This document shows positions 54,988 to 64,000 of a stretch of DNA of 64,000 nt, in pieces. Origin of the DNA: Chryseobacterium sp. 52 (lineage in GTDB: Bacteria > Bacteroidota > Bacteroidia > Flavobacteriales > Weeksellaceae); contig NZ_PEEX01000001.1 in assembly GCF_002754245.1 (NCBI RefSeq), forward strand, positions 1,116,001 through 1,180,000. The letters run 5' to 3'. The position numbers and the translations under genes were made by a program. The notes beneath the pieces are model-generated. The model had not been told where the DNA came from, ran no database searches, and worked only from the letters and a program-made list of their open reading frames with translations. Position 1 is the first letter of the stretch. Every line of letters begins with the position of its first letter.

Positions 54988-55252
54988 GTAAACAGTATTA
55001 TTTTTTTACTTTAAGATGAAAAATGGTTCACCTTTTTAATTCTTTTTAATCAGTTGGCTAAAATAGTGAAAATACATTATATGTAAATCATATTAAATGA
55101 TCTTGCCCGAATCAGCCTTATATAAGCAATAAAAGGGGTTTTTGAACTGAAAATTCTAATCCCGGATTTGTAGCAGGTCTGCTGTAACAAGTGTAGACTA
55201 AATGTAGACTAATAGGGTTTTAGAAATTTGGATAAAATATAAAATAAGACTT

Positions 55253-58165
55253 ATGAAGAAATTTTTTATTTCTGTTTCTCTCTTTTGCATGATCAATGCA
55301 ATGGCGCAGAAATTTGATACACAGACACAGACGGATACTCAGGGGTATACTTTTCAAACGGTAAAGAATGACCAGACCGGAGTAAGAGTTTATACCCTGA
55401 AAAACGGATTGAAGGTTTATCTTGCGAAAAACGATGATGCTCCGAGAATTCAGACGTATATTCCTGTAAGAACAGGATCTAATAATGACCCGGGTGATAA
55501 TACTGGTTTGGCGCATTATCTGGAGCACATGGTTTTCAAAGGAACTTCACATCTGGGAACTCAGGACTGGGCAAAAGAAAAGGTACTGCTTCAGCAGATC
55601 TCTGATCTTTATGAACAGCATAAAGCTGAAAAGGATCCCGAAAAGAAAAAAGAACTTTATAAAAAAATAGATGAGGTTTCTCAGGAAGCTTCCAAGTATG
55701 CGATTGCCAATGAATATGACAAAGCGATCTCATCATTAGGAGCAACGGGAACAAATGCCCATACCTGGCTGGATGAAACGGTTTATAAAAATAATATTCC
55801 TTCCAATGAGCTGGAAAAATGGCTGCAGGTAGAAAAAGAACGTTTTTCTGAATTGGTCCTTCGTCTTTTCCATACAGAACTGGAAGCGGTGTATGAGGAA
55901 TTCAACAGAGCTCAGGATAATGATGGCCGTCTTGTAAATTATGCAATGATGGAAGCGCTTTTCCCAAAGCATCCGAACGGACAGCAGACGACAATCGGAA
56001 CATCTGAGCACCTGAAGAGTCCATCAATGGTTGCTATTCATAAGTATTTCGATACGTATTATGTGCCTAATAATATGGCTGTCGTATTGGTTGGGGATCT
56101 GGATTTTGATAAGACGATTAAAATGGTAGATCAGTATTTTGGAACTTTCAAATACAAAGAGCTGCCTATGAAAAAGATGGTGTCAGAGCAGCCGATGGAA
56201 AGCATTGTAACGAGAACGGTAAAAAGTCCGAGCACGCCAAGAATGACTATGGCCTGGAGATCAGATTCCAATGGAACTCAGAATGCAAGATTGGCAGATG
56301 TTGTTGGAGAAATTTTAAGTAACAGAGGGGATGCAGGTCTTATAGATCTTAATATCAATCAAAAGCAAAAAGTATTAAGTGCAGGGGCATACGAGTCAGC
56401 ATTTAAAACATATGGTGCTTTTGCGATGTCAGTGACTCCGAAAGACGGTCAAAGCTTTGATGATGCTAAAAAACTGTTGCTGGAACAGTTGGATCTGGTA
56501 AAAAAAGGTCAGTTCCCGGACTGGATGTTGAAAGCAATTGTAAATGACAAGAAGGTTCAGCGTATGAAGACCTGGGAAACAGCAGATGGACTGGCAACTA
56601 ATCTTTACAGCATCTATATCAACGGAATTAGCTGGGAGCAGGAACTGGATGATATCAACCAGTATGAAAAAATTACAAAAGCAGATGTCGTAAAGTTTGC
56701 GAATGAGTTTTTCAAGGATAATTATGTGGTGGTCTACAAAGAAAAAGGAGTGAATGATAAACTGGTTCGTGTACAAAACCCGGGAATTACTCCGATTAAA
56801 CTGAACAGAGAAGCTCAGTCTCCTTTCCTTAAAGGTATTTTAAGTACCAAAGTATCTGAAATCAAGCCAGAGTTTATCGATTATAAAGCGGCTATCCAGA
56901 CTTCTCAGATCAAAGACAAGAAGGTAAGCTTTGTAAAAAATAAGTATAATGATGTAGCTCAGATCAGTTATATTTTCCCTTTCGGAACAGATAATGATAA
57001 AGAACTTCCGATAGCGGTCACTCTTTTTGAATATCTTGGAACCGATAAATATACTCCGGAACAGCTGAAAGGTGAGTTCTATAAACTGGGAATATCTTAC
57101 AGCTTCAGAACGTCCAATGACCAGATTTTTATTACATTAAGCGGTCTTGAGGAAAATATGAAGAAAGGAGTGGAGCTGATGAGTCACTGGCTGACAAATG
57201 TAAAAGCAGACAAGGAGATCTACGGAAAAACGGTGAAAACGATACTGGAATCAAGAGCTGCCGGTAAAAAGGATAAGACAAGAATCATGGGTGCTCTGAC
57301 GAATTATGCTAAATATGGCAAAAATTCAAGGATGACGGATATTGTTTCTAAAGAACGTCTTGAAAGCATTGATGTTGCGGAATTAACCAAGAAAATCAAT
57401 GTACTGAACAAGTCTCCATATGAAATATTACTTTACGGACAGAACCAGTCAGGTTTAGAAAAAGCGGTTAAGCCGTATATCACTGAAACCAGTGTTCAGC
57501 CTGCAAAAGCTAAAGAATATCAGGAGCCTGCTGCAGAAGGAAAAGTATATTTCACGAACTATGACATGGTTCAGATGGAAATGTCTAAAGTGGCAAAAGG
57601 AAATGAGGTGAACTTAGGGAACTTCGGAAAAGCGAATGTTTTCAACGAATATTTCGGAAGAGGTTTGTCTTCTATCGTATTTCAGGAGATCAGAGAAAGC
57701 AAGTCGTTGGCTTATTCTGCATACGTTTCTTACGCTAATGCTACCGAGAAAGGACATGCGAATTATATCACGAATTATATCGGAACTCAGTCCAATAAGC
57801 TTCCTTTAGCAGTTAATGCAATGAATGAGCTTATGGTATCACTTCCTCAAATTCCGGCACAGTTCGAGAATTCAAGAGGTTCTGCATTGAAACAGATTGC
57901 TTCCAACAGAATTAACAGAACGAATATTTTCTTTAATCAGATGGCATTGAAGAAGCTGGGTGTTGATTATGATATCAGAAAAGATATTTATTCTGAAATT
58001 CAGGGGTTGACGTTACCTCAGCTTACTAATTTCTACAATACTGAAGTGAAGCCTGTAAAATATAATACAGCGATCATCGGAAAAAAAGAAAACCTGAATA
58101 TGGAATCTATTAATAAAATGGGAACGTTCCAGGAAGTGTCTCTTGAAGAGATTTTCGGGTACTAA
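55253..58165 (+). CDS. M16 family metallopeptidase
   Basis: This 970-residue protein has a signal peptide ending in AMAQ. The inverted zinc motif HxxEH is at 88-92 (HYLEHMVFKG), with a further Glu expected about 77 residues later (AVYEEFNRAQ). The protein has two tandem M16 halves, the second without the zinc motif (SIVFQEIRESKSLAYSA region), as in pitrilysin-like enzymes. It is probably periplasmic and degrades peptides. It is divergent from the operon and unrelated to pigment by sequence. Confidence 0.92.
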   Translation: MKKFFISVSLFCMINAMAQKFDTQTQTDTQGYTFQTVKNDQTGVRVYTLKNGLKVYLAKNDDAPRIQTYIPVRTGSNNDPGDNTGLAHYLEHMVFKGTSHLGTQDWAKEKVLLQQISDLYEQHKAEKDPEKKKELYKKIDEVSQEASKYAIANEYDKAISSLGATGTNAHTWLDETVYKNNIPSNELEKWLQVEKERFSELVLRLFHTELEAVYEEFNRAQDNDGRLVNYAMMEALFPKHPNGQQTTIGTSEHLKSPSMVAIHKYFDTYYVPNNMAVVLVGDLDFDKTIKMVDQYFGTFKYKELPMKKMVSEQPMESIVTRTVKSPSTPRMTMAWRSDSNGTQNARLADVVGEILSNRGDAGLIDLNINQKQKVLSAGAYESAFKTYGAFAMSVTPKDGQSFDDAKKLLLEQLDLVKKGQFPDWMLKAIVNDKKVQRMKTWETADGLATNLYSIYINGISWEQELDDINQYEKITKADVVKFANEFFKDNYVVVYKEKGVNDKLVRVQNPGITPIKLNREAQSPFLKGILSTKVSEIKPEFIDYKAAIQTSQIKDKKVSFVKNKYNDVAQISYIFPFGTDNDKELPIAVTLFEYLGTDKYTPEQLKGEFYKLGISYSFRTSNDQIFITLSGLEENMKKGVELMSHWLTNVKADKEIYGKTVKTILESRAAGKKDKTRIMGALTNYAKYGKNSRMTDIVSKERLESIDVAELTKKINVLNKSPYEILLYGQNQSGLEKAVKPYITETSVQPAKAKEYQEPAAEGKVYFTNYDMVQMEMSKVAKGNEVNLGNFGKANVFNEYFGRGLSSIVFQEIRESKSLAYSAYVSYANATEKGHANYITNYIGTQSNKLPLAVNAMNELMVSLPQIPAQFENSRGSALKQIASNRINRTNIFFNQMALKKLGVDYDIRKDIYSEIQGLTLPQLTNFYNTEVKPVKYNTAIIGKKENLNMESINKMGTFQEVSLEEIFGY

Positions 58166-58187
58166 TCTTTTATGATACCCATTTTCA

Positions 58188-58214
58188 AGCGGGGCAGAAA
58201 TGCTCCGCTTTTTT
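58188..58214 (+). terminator. Terminator after the M16 gene
   Basis: A 9-bp stem (agcggggca / tgctccgct, one G-T pair) with a 4-nt loop is followed by six Ts. Confidence 0.85.
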
Positions 58215-58278
58215 GTTGCTTCACAAGACATGTTGATAACGGTTGATCAATGGAAAACTTTACCATTAAGGATCAACA

Positions 58279-58306
58279 AAAAACCGTACAGGACTGTACG
58301 GTTTTT
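58279..58306. terminator. Bidirectional terminator
   Basis: A 12-bp stem (aaaaaccgtaca / tgtacggttttt) with a 4-nt loop has A and T flanks and lies between convergent genes. Confidence 0.85.
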
Positions 58307-58328
58307 ATATTTTTAAAATTAAATTCTT

Positions 58329-58772
58329 TTAAGATTTCACTTCCTGAATAAACAGATTGATCTCCGCTCTGATCAGTAATTCATCATTTTTAAAAGTCTC
58401 ACAGAAAATATTACAGATGTTTTCGTATTGAGAGATCAGCGAAGCTTTAGAAATGATCTTATCTCCGGTCTTTGGAAGGCCAAATATTTCTATCTTTTTG
58501 ATATTGGTAATGAAACCGATCACTTTGGTATCTGCCTCAGGATTTTCGAAGAAACTCTGTCCGAGAATTGACGAACAGGTCTGGGCCAGATTTTCGATCA
58601 AACCGGCTTCTGCAAGCTCATTGTTATGAACAAAAACATTATCTTCTTTGATTTCAAAGGAAGTCACAACTTTTTCTTTGGTCAATTCCAGAATATAATC
58701 TGCCATCAGCATCGGTTCACGGTGCGGCAGAAAGTGGTGTATATTGATGAGGTTGTCTTCCCTGATTTCCAT
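58329..58772 (-). CDS. Hotdog dehydratase-like protein (ApeP/FabZ-like)
   Basis: This 147-residue hotdog protein has the FLPHREPMLM motif near the N-terminus and GLIENLAQT with a conserved Glu in the central helix. It resembles ApeP/FabZ-type 3-hydroxyacyl-ACP dehydratases. It is the last gene of the DarA-DarB unit, 5 bp after the next hotdog gene. It may act on the dialkylresorcinol precursor or on the polyene. Confidence 0.85.
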   Translation of the reverse strand: MEIREDNLINIHHFLPHREPMLMADYILELTKEKVVTSFEIKEDNVFVHNNELAEAGLIENLAQTCSSILGQSFFENPEADTKVIGFITNIKKIEIFGLPKTGDKIISKASLISQYENICNIFCETFKNDELLIRAEINLFIQEVKS

Positions 58773-58777
58773 TAGAG

Positions 58778-59209
58778 TTATTTTACAGCAGTTTTCATTT
58801 GGGATTTTGCAATGATCCCGCCATTCAGTTTTGTTACGATGTCTACCAGCGTTACTCCCATTACTTCATTCAGGATCGTTACTTCAGATACCAGGCGGTC
58901 TCCTGTTTTCGGTAAGGCTTCTGCTTCAAAAGATTTAATCGCTCCAATATATCCGGTAGGTGCATCCTTTCCTAAAAGATAATACTTGTATCCTGTATGT
59001 AAAGCAACACTCTGCGCCTGGTGCTCAATGAGACCGGAAGCCTGAAAAGTGCCGTCCTGAATAAAAATATTGTCTTCTTTTATTTCAAATCCGGATACAA
59101 GATGATCTTCCGTAAATTCCGTAAGCTCATGAACCATGACAAACGGAAAACGTTGCGGAATAAGGCTTCCTACAAAATCTTTGTCGGATGTGGGGAGTCT
59201 GTTTTCCAT
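58778..59209 (-). CDS. Hotdog dehydratase-like protein (ApeP-like)
   Basis: This 143-residue hotdog protein has LIPQRFPFVMV and GLIEHQAQS. The start at 59209 (MENRLP) overlaps the darB stop by one base; an earlier ATG at 59233 is less likely. It is related to the neighbouring hotdog protein, so the pair may form a heterodimer or act at different chain lengths. Confidence 0.85.
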   Translation of the reverse strand: MENRLPTSDKDFVGSLIPQRFPFVMVHELTEFTEDHLVSGFEIKEDNIFIQDGTFQASGLIEHQAQSVALHTGYKYYLLGKDAPTGYIGAIKSFEAEALPKTGDRLVSEVTILNEVMGVTLVDIVTKLNGGIIAKSQMKTAVK

Positions 59210-60348
59210 TAGCAAACTGTTAATAAGGCACAAGAATATGCAAATCTTCCGCTTTCAGGAACACAAAGCAATATGGTTTCTCCTTTTTTCAGCGTTCCGG
59301 AGTTCATTAATGCCTCCAGAGCAACGAAGATAGATCCTGCACCGATGTTTCCGATGTCAGAAAGATTGTAGAACCATTTCTCTGCAGGGAAATCCATCCC
59401 TTTTTTAGCAAATTCATTCTTTAAGCCTTCTTTGAAATAACCTGAAGAAATATGAGCCAGAACATGGTCTATTTTTTCAGGATCCAGATTATGCTTGTCA
59501 AAAGAAGATCTTAAGCTTTCTGCCCCTTTTACCAGGATATATTTGTCCAGTATTTTGGTGTCCTGTTTTATGGCAAAAATAGACTGCTTCAACCATTCAT
59601 CAGAAGGGTAGTCGGCCCATGATTTCAGACTTCCGTCTTCCTGCTTGTCGCATCCGGCATACATACATGCTTCGATTTCGTGAGCGTAAGAGTAAAAATC
59701 AATGAAATCTATTTTTAAAGAAATGCCATTTTCTCTTGGCTTATTTTGAAGGAGGAATGAACCCGCACCATCAGAAAGCATCCATCTCAGGAATTCTCTT
59801 TTGAAGGCAACGATGGGTCTTTCTTCCAGTACTTTTAAATTTTCAGCTTCATGGTTGAATTTATCAGCGGTCATCCATGCAGACATTCTTTCTGATCCTG
59901 CACATACAGCACTCTCGTGTACGCCGGCTTTTACGGAAAGAAATCCGTAGTTCAGGGCATTCATTCCTGAATTGCAGAGACCTGTAGCGGTATTAATTTC
60001 AATAGATTTACCGATATTCAGTTCACCATGAACCATAGACGCGTGAGAAGGCTGCATCTGGTCCGGAGAAGTAGTTCCTACAGACAAGAGCTTCATATCT
60101 TCCTTTTTGAAGTTTTCATCGAATAGTCCTTCTACAGCTTTTGCTGTCAGCTGTGCATTGGTATGAGTAGGATTTCCTTCTTTGTCCAAAGCATAATATC
60201 TTGTTGTGATCTTGTTATTTCTTAAAATCAATGATTTTGCTTTAGAAGGAGCGTCATTTATCAGACCAAGATAAGTCTCCATTTCATCATTCGATACCGG
60301 GTTATTGGGTAAGTATGTTGATGCTTTTGTTATAAATACGTCGTACAT
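59209..60348 (-). CDS. darB: DarB-like ketosynthase III
   Basis: This 379-residue KAS III-type condensing enzyme has a nucleophile C125 (TATGLCNSGM) and a later His (LAHISSGYF). It is 1 bp from darA. DarB in the dialkylresorcinol pathway condenses two acyl units and works with DarA to give the cyclised product, the ester partner of flexirubins. Confidence 0.9.
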   Translation of the reverse strand: MYDVFITKASTYLPNNPVSNDEMETYLGLINDAPSKAKSLILRNNKITTRYYALDKEGNPTHTNAQLTAKAVEGLFDENFKKEDMKLLSVGTTSPDQMQPSHASMVHGELNIGKSIEINTATGLCNSGMNALNYGFLSVKAGVHESAVCAGSERMSAWMTADKFNHEAENLKVLEERPIVAFKREFLRWMLSDGAGSFLLQNKPRENGISLKIDFIDFYSYAHEIEACMYAGCDKQEDGSLKSWADYPSDEWLKQSIFAIKQDTKILDKYILVKGAESLRSSFDKHNLDPEKIDHVLAHISSGYFKEGLKNEFAKKGMDFPAEKWFYNLSDIGNIGAGSIFVALEALMNSGTLKKGETILLCVPESGRFAYSCALLTVC

Positions 60349-60349
60349 T

Positions 60350-61264
60350 CTATTTTAAATTAATTCCTTGTAAATATGTTTTTTGTTTTTGTCTTTTAAG
60401 CCAAAATATGGGGGTTGTCAGTAAGTGTAAAACTAAGACGACAGGTGAGATAATCCATATCGCAGCCATCAAATATACCTTAAAGAATTTTATCAGCAAT
60501 GGACGTTTCTCTTTTTTCTTGATAATGAGATTAGACCATATGGTGAAGATCTTGTTGCCTACTTTTTCCACCCTTACTAAAAAGGGACGAATCTCCACAG
60601 CTCCGTTCTGTATCAGCTCTGGCTGAAGACCGGATAGGTTTCCGCTGCTGAGATACTTTTCTATAACAGTGCCATACTTTACAGACCCTGAAATTTCTTC
60701 GTCTGAAACGCCGGCAGCCGGAAGCATCCCGGATTTTTCTTTCTGTCCTGTAGTCAGCCAGCGTAAAATAGTCAATACACTGGTATAATTGTCGTGTCTG
60801 TCTACTAAGGCGATATTACCTGTCAGTTTTGCACCAAAATCTTTTAAATATACTTTCAGTTTCTCCTGAGAAAGCATCCACATGTTTCTGGTTGCCGAGA
60901 TGGTTACAACATCAGTTCCTTTTAATATCCTTTCCGCAAAGCCGCTCTTTAAAAAAGAGATGATAGGAATAGACGGTGTCAGATACCATACCTGATATCC
61001 AAATAACACGAGGTCATACTTTTTGTTCAGGATCTCTTCAGAAGGGGGGAAGATCTCTTTCGGGATCTGAAGATAAGATTCAGGAAAAGTATTGAAGAAC
61101 ACGTCGCTCTGCCATGGGAAAGAAAAATCTTCCTTCAGCTGAATATTATAATATGTAACGTCATATTCTTCCTTTTTACTTTCAAAAGGTCTGGCTATAT
61201 TCTTCACAATATCCTCCAGCTGGCCGGTCTGTGAATAGTAGATAACGAGTATATTTTTTTTCAT
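60350..61264 (-). CDS. darA: Dialkylresorcinol condensing enzyme DarA
   Basis: This 304-residue protein has a flavodoxin-like N-terminal fold (ILVIYYSQTGQLEDIV), LVLFGYQVWYLTPSIP, and two C-terminal hydrophobic segments (FFKVYLMAAIWIISPVVLVL). It matches DarA of dialkylresorcinol biosynthesis, known as an aromatase or cyclase-type partner of DarB. The gene order DarA-DarB is the family hallmark. Confidence 0.92.
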   Translation of the reverse strand: MKKNILVIYYSQTGQLEDIVKNIARPFESKKEEYDVTYYNIQLKEDFSFPWQSDVFFNTFPESYLQIPKEIFPPSEEILNKKYDLVLFGYQVWYLTPSIPIISFLKSGFAERILKGTDVVTISATRNMWMLSQEKLKVYLKDFGAKLTGNIALVDRHDNYTSVLTILRWLTTGQKEKSGMLPAAGVSDEEISGSVKYGTVIEKYLSSGNLSGLQPELIQNGAVEIRPFLVRVEKVGNKIFTIWSNLIIKKKEKRPLLIKFFKVYLMAAIWIISPVVLVLHLLTTPIFWLKRQKQKTYLQGINLK

Positions 61265-61307
61265 TAATATTCTTTAGCGGTTACAAAAATATGCTTTTCA
61301 TATTTAT

Positions 61308-64000
61308 TTAGTGTTTTTTGAATATTTTTATTGCTTCTGAATTAAATTGTTGATAATAATCTGAATTATTTAGTGTTATAGATCCTGTATTCAGGAAGAT
61401 AATGGTTTCCGGAAGCGTCTCCAGACTACTGATGTCAAAATTTTGATCTGAAATCAGAAGGATATCTATATTTTTATGAATCTCTGAAAGGTTCTTAATA
61501 TAATGCAGTTTTCTCCTTTTTACCAGATACGTCTGCATGGCAATTTGCCTTCTTTCATCATTTTTAATCAATGAGAAAATTCTTCTCTCTGCCTGATAAA
61601 GTGTTAACAGGACATCTTTTTGTCCGAAATCATCAGCAATATGCAGAATAGATGCATCGTTCGGAATGTGCTTGTTTAATTCAAAATAAACAGATTTGTT
61701 GGCATTGAAATCATCTTTAATTTCTTTTACCACTTCACTGTCTTTAAATAAATAACTGAAGAATAGTTTTTTCTTAAAATAATTTTCATCTTCCAGTTCG
61801 TTTCTAAGTTCTGCAAATTTCTGTCTGAAACTGGCATTGATCTTTTTCGTTCTTTCAGAATAAGTTTTCCCAAAGCTCATATCATCTTTGCTGATTCTTT
61901 CTCCCACTTTTACCGTAATGCTTCCGTCATAGATGATAAAGTCTCCTTTCGGCAATACTTCAGAATTTCCGTGGATATAAAGGGGGAGAATATCTAATCC
62001 GAACTGCTCGGCAAGATAAAAAGCGCCTTTGTGAAATCTTTTGACATCGTTGGTATAAGAACGTTCTGCCTCAGGGAAGACAACCAACGAATATCCCTGA
62101 TCAATTTTTTCCTTCAGTTTTTCCATTCCGTTCTCTATTCCCTGCGAAACCGGATAAAAGCCCAAAGCCTTTACCAGTCTTCCAAAAACCAGAGATTCAT
62201 AAACCCAGTCGTTGACCAGATAGATAATTTTATGAGTAGCCATCGCAATGGCCAGAGTATCGAGAAAAGAAGTATGGTTGGCTATAATTACGGCTGGTCT
62301 GCTGAAATCTTCCGCAGGATTTTTAATCACTCTTTTTCTTACAAATGGGCTGAGGTGTAATACTGATGTTAAAAATTTAGCTAAAATTAATTTAATAATA
62401 TCTAAAGTTTTCCCTTTTGATCTCTTGATGAAAATACTTCCGATCAGTGAAAAAATCAATCCTCCCAATCCATAATAAAAAAATGAAATCACACATCGTA
62501 AGAACAGTCTGAACGTGATAGGGGAGAGTCCTTTTTTCGCTCTGTTCGTAATCACCAATCGGAACCAGAACGGATACAGCGTTGAGGTGATGATGATCAC
62601 GGAGAACATTCCGATCAACGCTACCAGCGCAAGAGAATGTAAAGCTGGGTGTTTGGCGAAAATCAGAGAACCGATAGATAAAATGGTCGTAAAAACGGCA
62701 AGAATAATAGAGGTTCTATATGTTGGGAGCTCATTTTTTCCTGTTGTATGTTCCTTCTGCATTGCTTTCGTAAGAAATATACTGAAATCATCTCCCACCC
62801 CGAAAACCAATGTGCAGACTACGGTACTGAAAATATTTAATTCCAATCCTAAGAAATACAGGATACCTGCAGTGACTACCCCGGTCAGTACAATAGGAAA
62901 CATCGTAAGAACGGTAAGTTCAAAATTTCGGAAGAAAACAATGATTGTCAAAACAATAGCGAGAAGAGAATAATTGATCAGCGTGCTGAAATCTCTTTTC
63001 AGGAGTCCCAGAAAGTTTTCGTTCATCTGCTGACGGTCGATGGCAAGCGCATCATGATTCTTTTCAACGTCTTTGATGAAAGCATCTCTTTTCTTTTCGT
63101 CTACTTTTACCACATTGGAAACCGTATAAAAACCGTTTTCATTGCTCAGAAACTCAGAAATCTGTAATGCTTTTACTTTCTCATAGTCTTTAAGGCTTAA
63201 TGCCGTGTAGTTCTTGTTTAAAGTTTCATTAAAATGATCAAAAGCACTGCTGTTAAATCCAAATTTGTTTCCGCTGTTCACCAGTTCAGAAACAGTCTGA
63301 TTCTTTTTATCATTATTCCAGAATTTTTTCCAGATTTCGATTCTTTGTTTCTGATCTTTTTCAGATAGGACAACGTTTCCCAGGGAGCTGTAGCTCAGGA
63401 TTTTTCCTTCCTTTTTTTCTTTCTCCAGAAAGTTGCTCAAACGGGAGTTTCTCGCCAATGCCTCTTCCTCAGAGTCTCCATAAGAAATGGTATAGATCGA
63501 TTTTGAGGTAATATCAGAGAGTTTCTGCAGTTTGGCCTCGCTTATCTTTAAGTCTTTCGGAATATAATTAAGATCACCGATGTCCTCATTGAAGCCCACA
63601 TGTCTGAAACCGAAGAGACAGGCAATGATAATGATGGAACATCCTATGATCAGGGGTTTGTTCTTTTCATAAGGGTAAGACCCGATTCTATCTATAAAAT
63701 TGGCACTGTGCTTTTTTTCTGTCTGCTGAGGCTTGTAAAGCTGAGGAACTATGATTAACGCAGTAATAGAAGATAAAATGACGGTAATAGCAGCAAAAAG
63801 GCCAAGATCCTTCAAGGCTTCAGAGCGCACAAATACAAGGCATAGAAACGAAACAGCGGTTGTGGCACTGCTCAGTACAATGGGCTGTGTAATCTCTTTA
63901 TAAAGCTCTTCTATATTATTGTTGTGTTTATAATGGGTAAGAATATGGAGGGCATAGTCTATCGTTATCCCAATAAGGATGGCGCCCACACTTAATGAAA
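61308..64000 (-). CDS. MMPL transporter/acyltransferase/methyltransferase fusion, 5' truncated
   Basis: The frame is open through the right edge, so the start lies beyond the window; 897 codons are visible. An RND/MMPL membrane region with a large periplasmic loop comes first (VGDDFSIFLTKAM and GITIDYALH mark two conserved helices). Next is a lysophospholipid-acyltransferase domain with NHTSFLD and FPEAERS, then a C-terminal methyltransferase-like domain (HIADDFGQKDVLLT). Such trifunctional proteins are typical of flexirubin loci. The likely role is export of the polyene with acylation or methylation at the membrane. Confidence 0.9.
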   Translation of the reverse strand, partial: SLSVGAILIGITIDYALHILTHYKHNNNIEELYKEITQPIVLSSATTAVSFLCLVFVRSEALKDLGLFAAITVILSSITALIIVPQLYKPQQTEKKHSANFIDRIGSYPYEKNKPLIIGCSIIIIACLFGFRHVGFNEDIGDLNYIPKDLKISEAKLQKLSDITSKSIYTISYGDSEEEALARNSRLSNFLEKEKKEGKILSYSSLGNVVLSEKDQKQRIEIWKKFWNNDKKNQTVSELVNSGNKFGFNSSAFDHFNETLNKNYTALSLKDYEKVKALQISEFLSNENGFYTVSNVVKVDEKKRDAFIKDVEKNHDALAIDRQQMNENFLGLLKRDFSTLINYSLLAIVLTIIVFFRNFELTVLTMFPIVLTGVVTAGILYFLGLELNIFSTVVCTLVFGVGDDFSIFLTKAMQKEHTTGKNELPTYRTSIILAVFTTILSIGSLIFAKHPALHSLALVALIGMFSVIIITSTLYPFWFRLVITNRAKKGLSPITFRLFLRCVISFFYYGLGGLIFSLIGSIFIKRSKGKTLDIIKLILAKFLTSVLHLSPFVRKRVIKNPAEDFSRPAVIIANHTSFLDTLAIAMATHKIIYLVNDWVYESLVFGRLVKALGFYPVSQGIENGMEKLKEKIDQGYSLVVFPEAERSYTNDVKRFHKGAFYLAEQFGLDILPLYIHGNSEVLPKGDFIIYDGSITVKVGERISKDDMSFGKTYSERTKKINASFRQKFAELRNELEDENYFKKKLFFSYLFKDSEVVKEIKDDFNANKSVYFELNKHIPNDASILHIADDFGQKDVLLTLYQAERRIFSLIKNDERRQIAMQTYLVKRRKLHYIKNLSEIHKNIDILLISDQNFDISSLETLPETIIFLNTGSITLNNSDYYQQFNSEAIKIFKKH

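Noticed and set aside
55192..55212. Tandem tgtagactaa pair
   Set aside because: Only two units of about 11 bp were found; this is too little to call a functional repeat.
55736..56011. Small minus-strand ORFs inside the M16 gene
   Set aside because: They are antisense shadows without motifs or start signals.

Overview
This window looks like a chromosomal segment of a flavobacterium, most likely Chryseobacterium or a close relative. The evidence is a low GC content, Bacteroidetes-type promoters (TAnnTTTG at -7), frequent Ala-Gln signal peptide ends, a T9SS-type C-terminal sorting domain, and a flexirubin/aryl-polyene pigment locus. No tRNA, rRNA, CRISPR array, insertion sequence or prophage was recognised.

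Region 1 (1-26 kb) is mostly housekeeping. It begins with a truncated Ig-like surface protein and a haem-binding protein. A minus-strand group follows: NUDIX hydrolase, xerD, a dCMP-deaminase-like protein, enoyl-CoA hydratase and katA. katA is divergent from oxyR. Next come metK behind a SAM-II-like riboswitch, a sigma-70/ECF factor with a 44-residue ORF after it, a HAD nucleotidase, a PepSY-like protein beside an OmpR-type two-component system, and trpS. A minus-strand run then leads from ileS through a DksA-like protein, two small proteins, lspA and an ElyC/SanA-like protein to two lipoproteins. IleS carries an altered HIGH motif (GIHH). An M23 peptidase closes this part.

Region 2 (26.2-64 kb) is a large flexirubin-type locus in several transcription units. 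The plus-strand part (26.3-38.9 kb) holds an adenylating ligase, two secreted paralogues, a tyrosine ammonia-lyase, a FabG-like reductase, a ketosynthase, an ACP, an LpxL-like acyltransferase, a CrtI-like flavoprotein, a C45-family acyltransferase and a small membrane protein. A halogenase-like flavoprotein is divergent from the ammonia-lyase. The minus-strand operon at 54.99-42.0 kb holds a putative HTH protein, a BtrH-like acyltransferase, an ABC exporter pair, a thioesterase, a ketosynthase, a half-ketosynthase, an ACP, a ketosynthase with its chain-length-factor-like partner, a deacetylase, a LolA/LolB-like pair, an outer-membrane barrel, a FabZ-like protein, a small secreted protein and a GT2-DUF2062 protein. 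The minus-strand operon at 64-58.3 kb holds the MMPL/acyltransferase/methyltransferase fusion (cut by the window), DarA, DarB and two hotdog proteins. Two peptidases, M36 and M16, sit between the units.

Inferred pathway: the ammonia-lyase makes 4-coumarate from tyrosine, and the ligase loads it onto an ACP. The ketosynthases, reductase and hotdog dehydratases build the polyene. DarA and DarB make the dialkylresorcinol. One of three candidate acyltransferases (LpxL-like, C45, BtrH-like) forms the ester. The MMPL, ABC and Lol-type proteins move the pigment to the outer membrane. The least expected sequence feature is a family of degenerate 8-nt repeats, several folding into hairpins, at four intergenic sites next to the ACP and ketosynthase genes.
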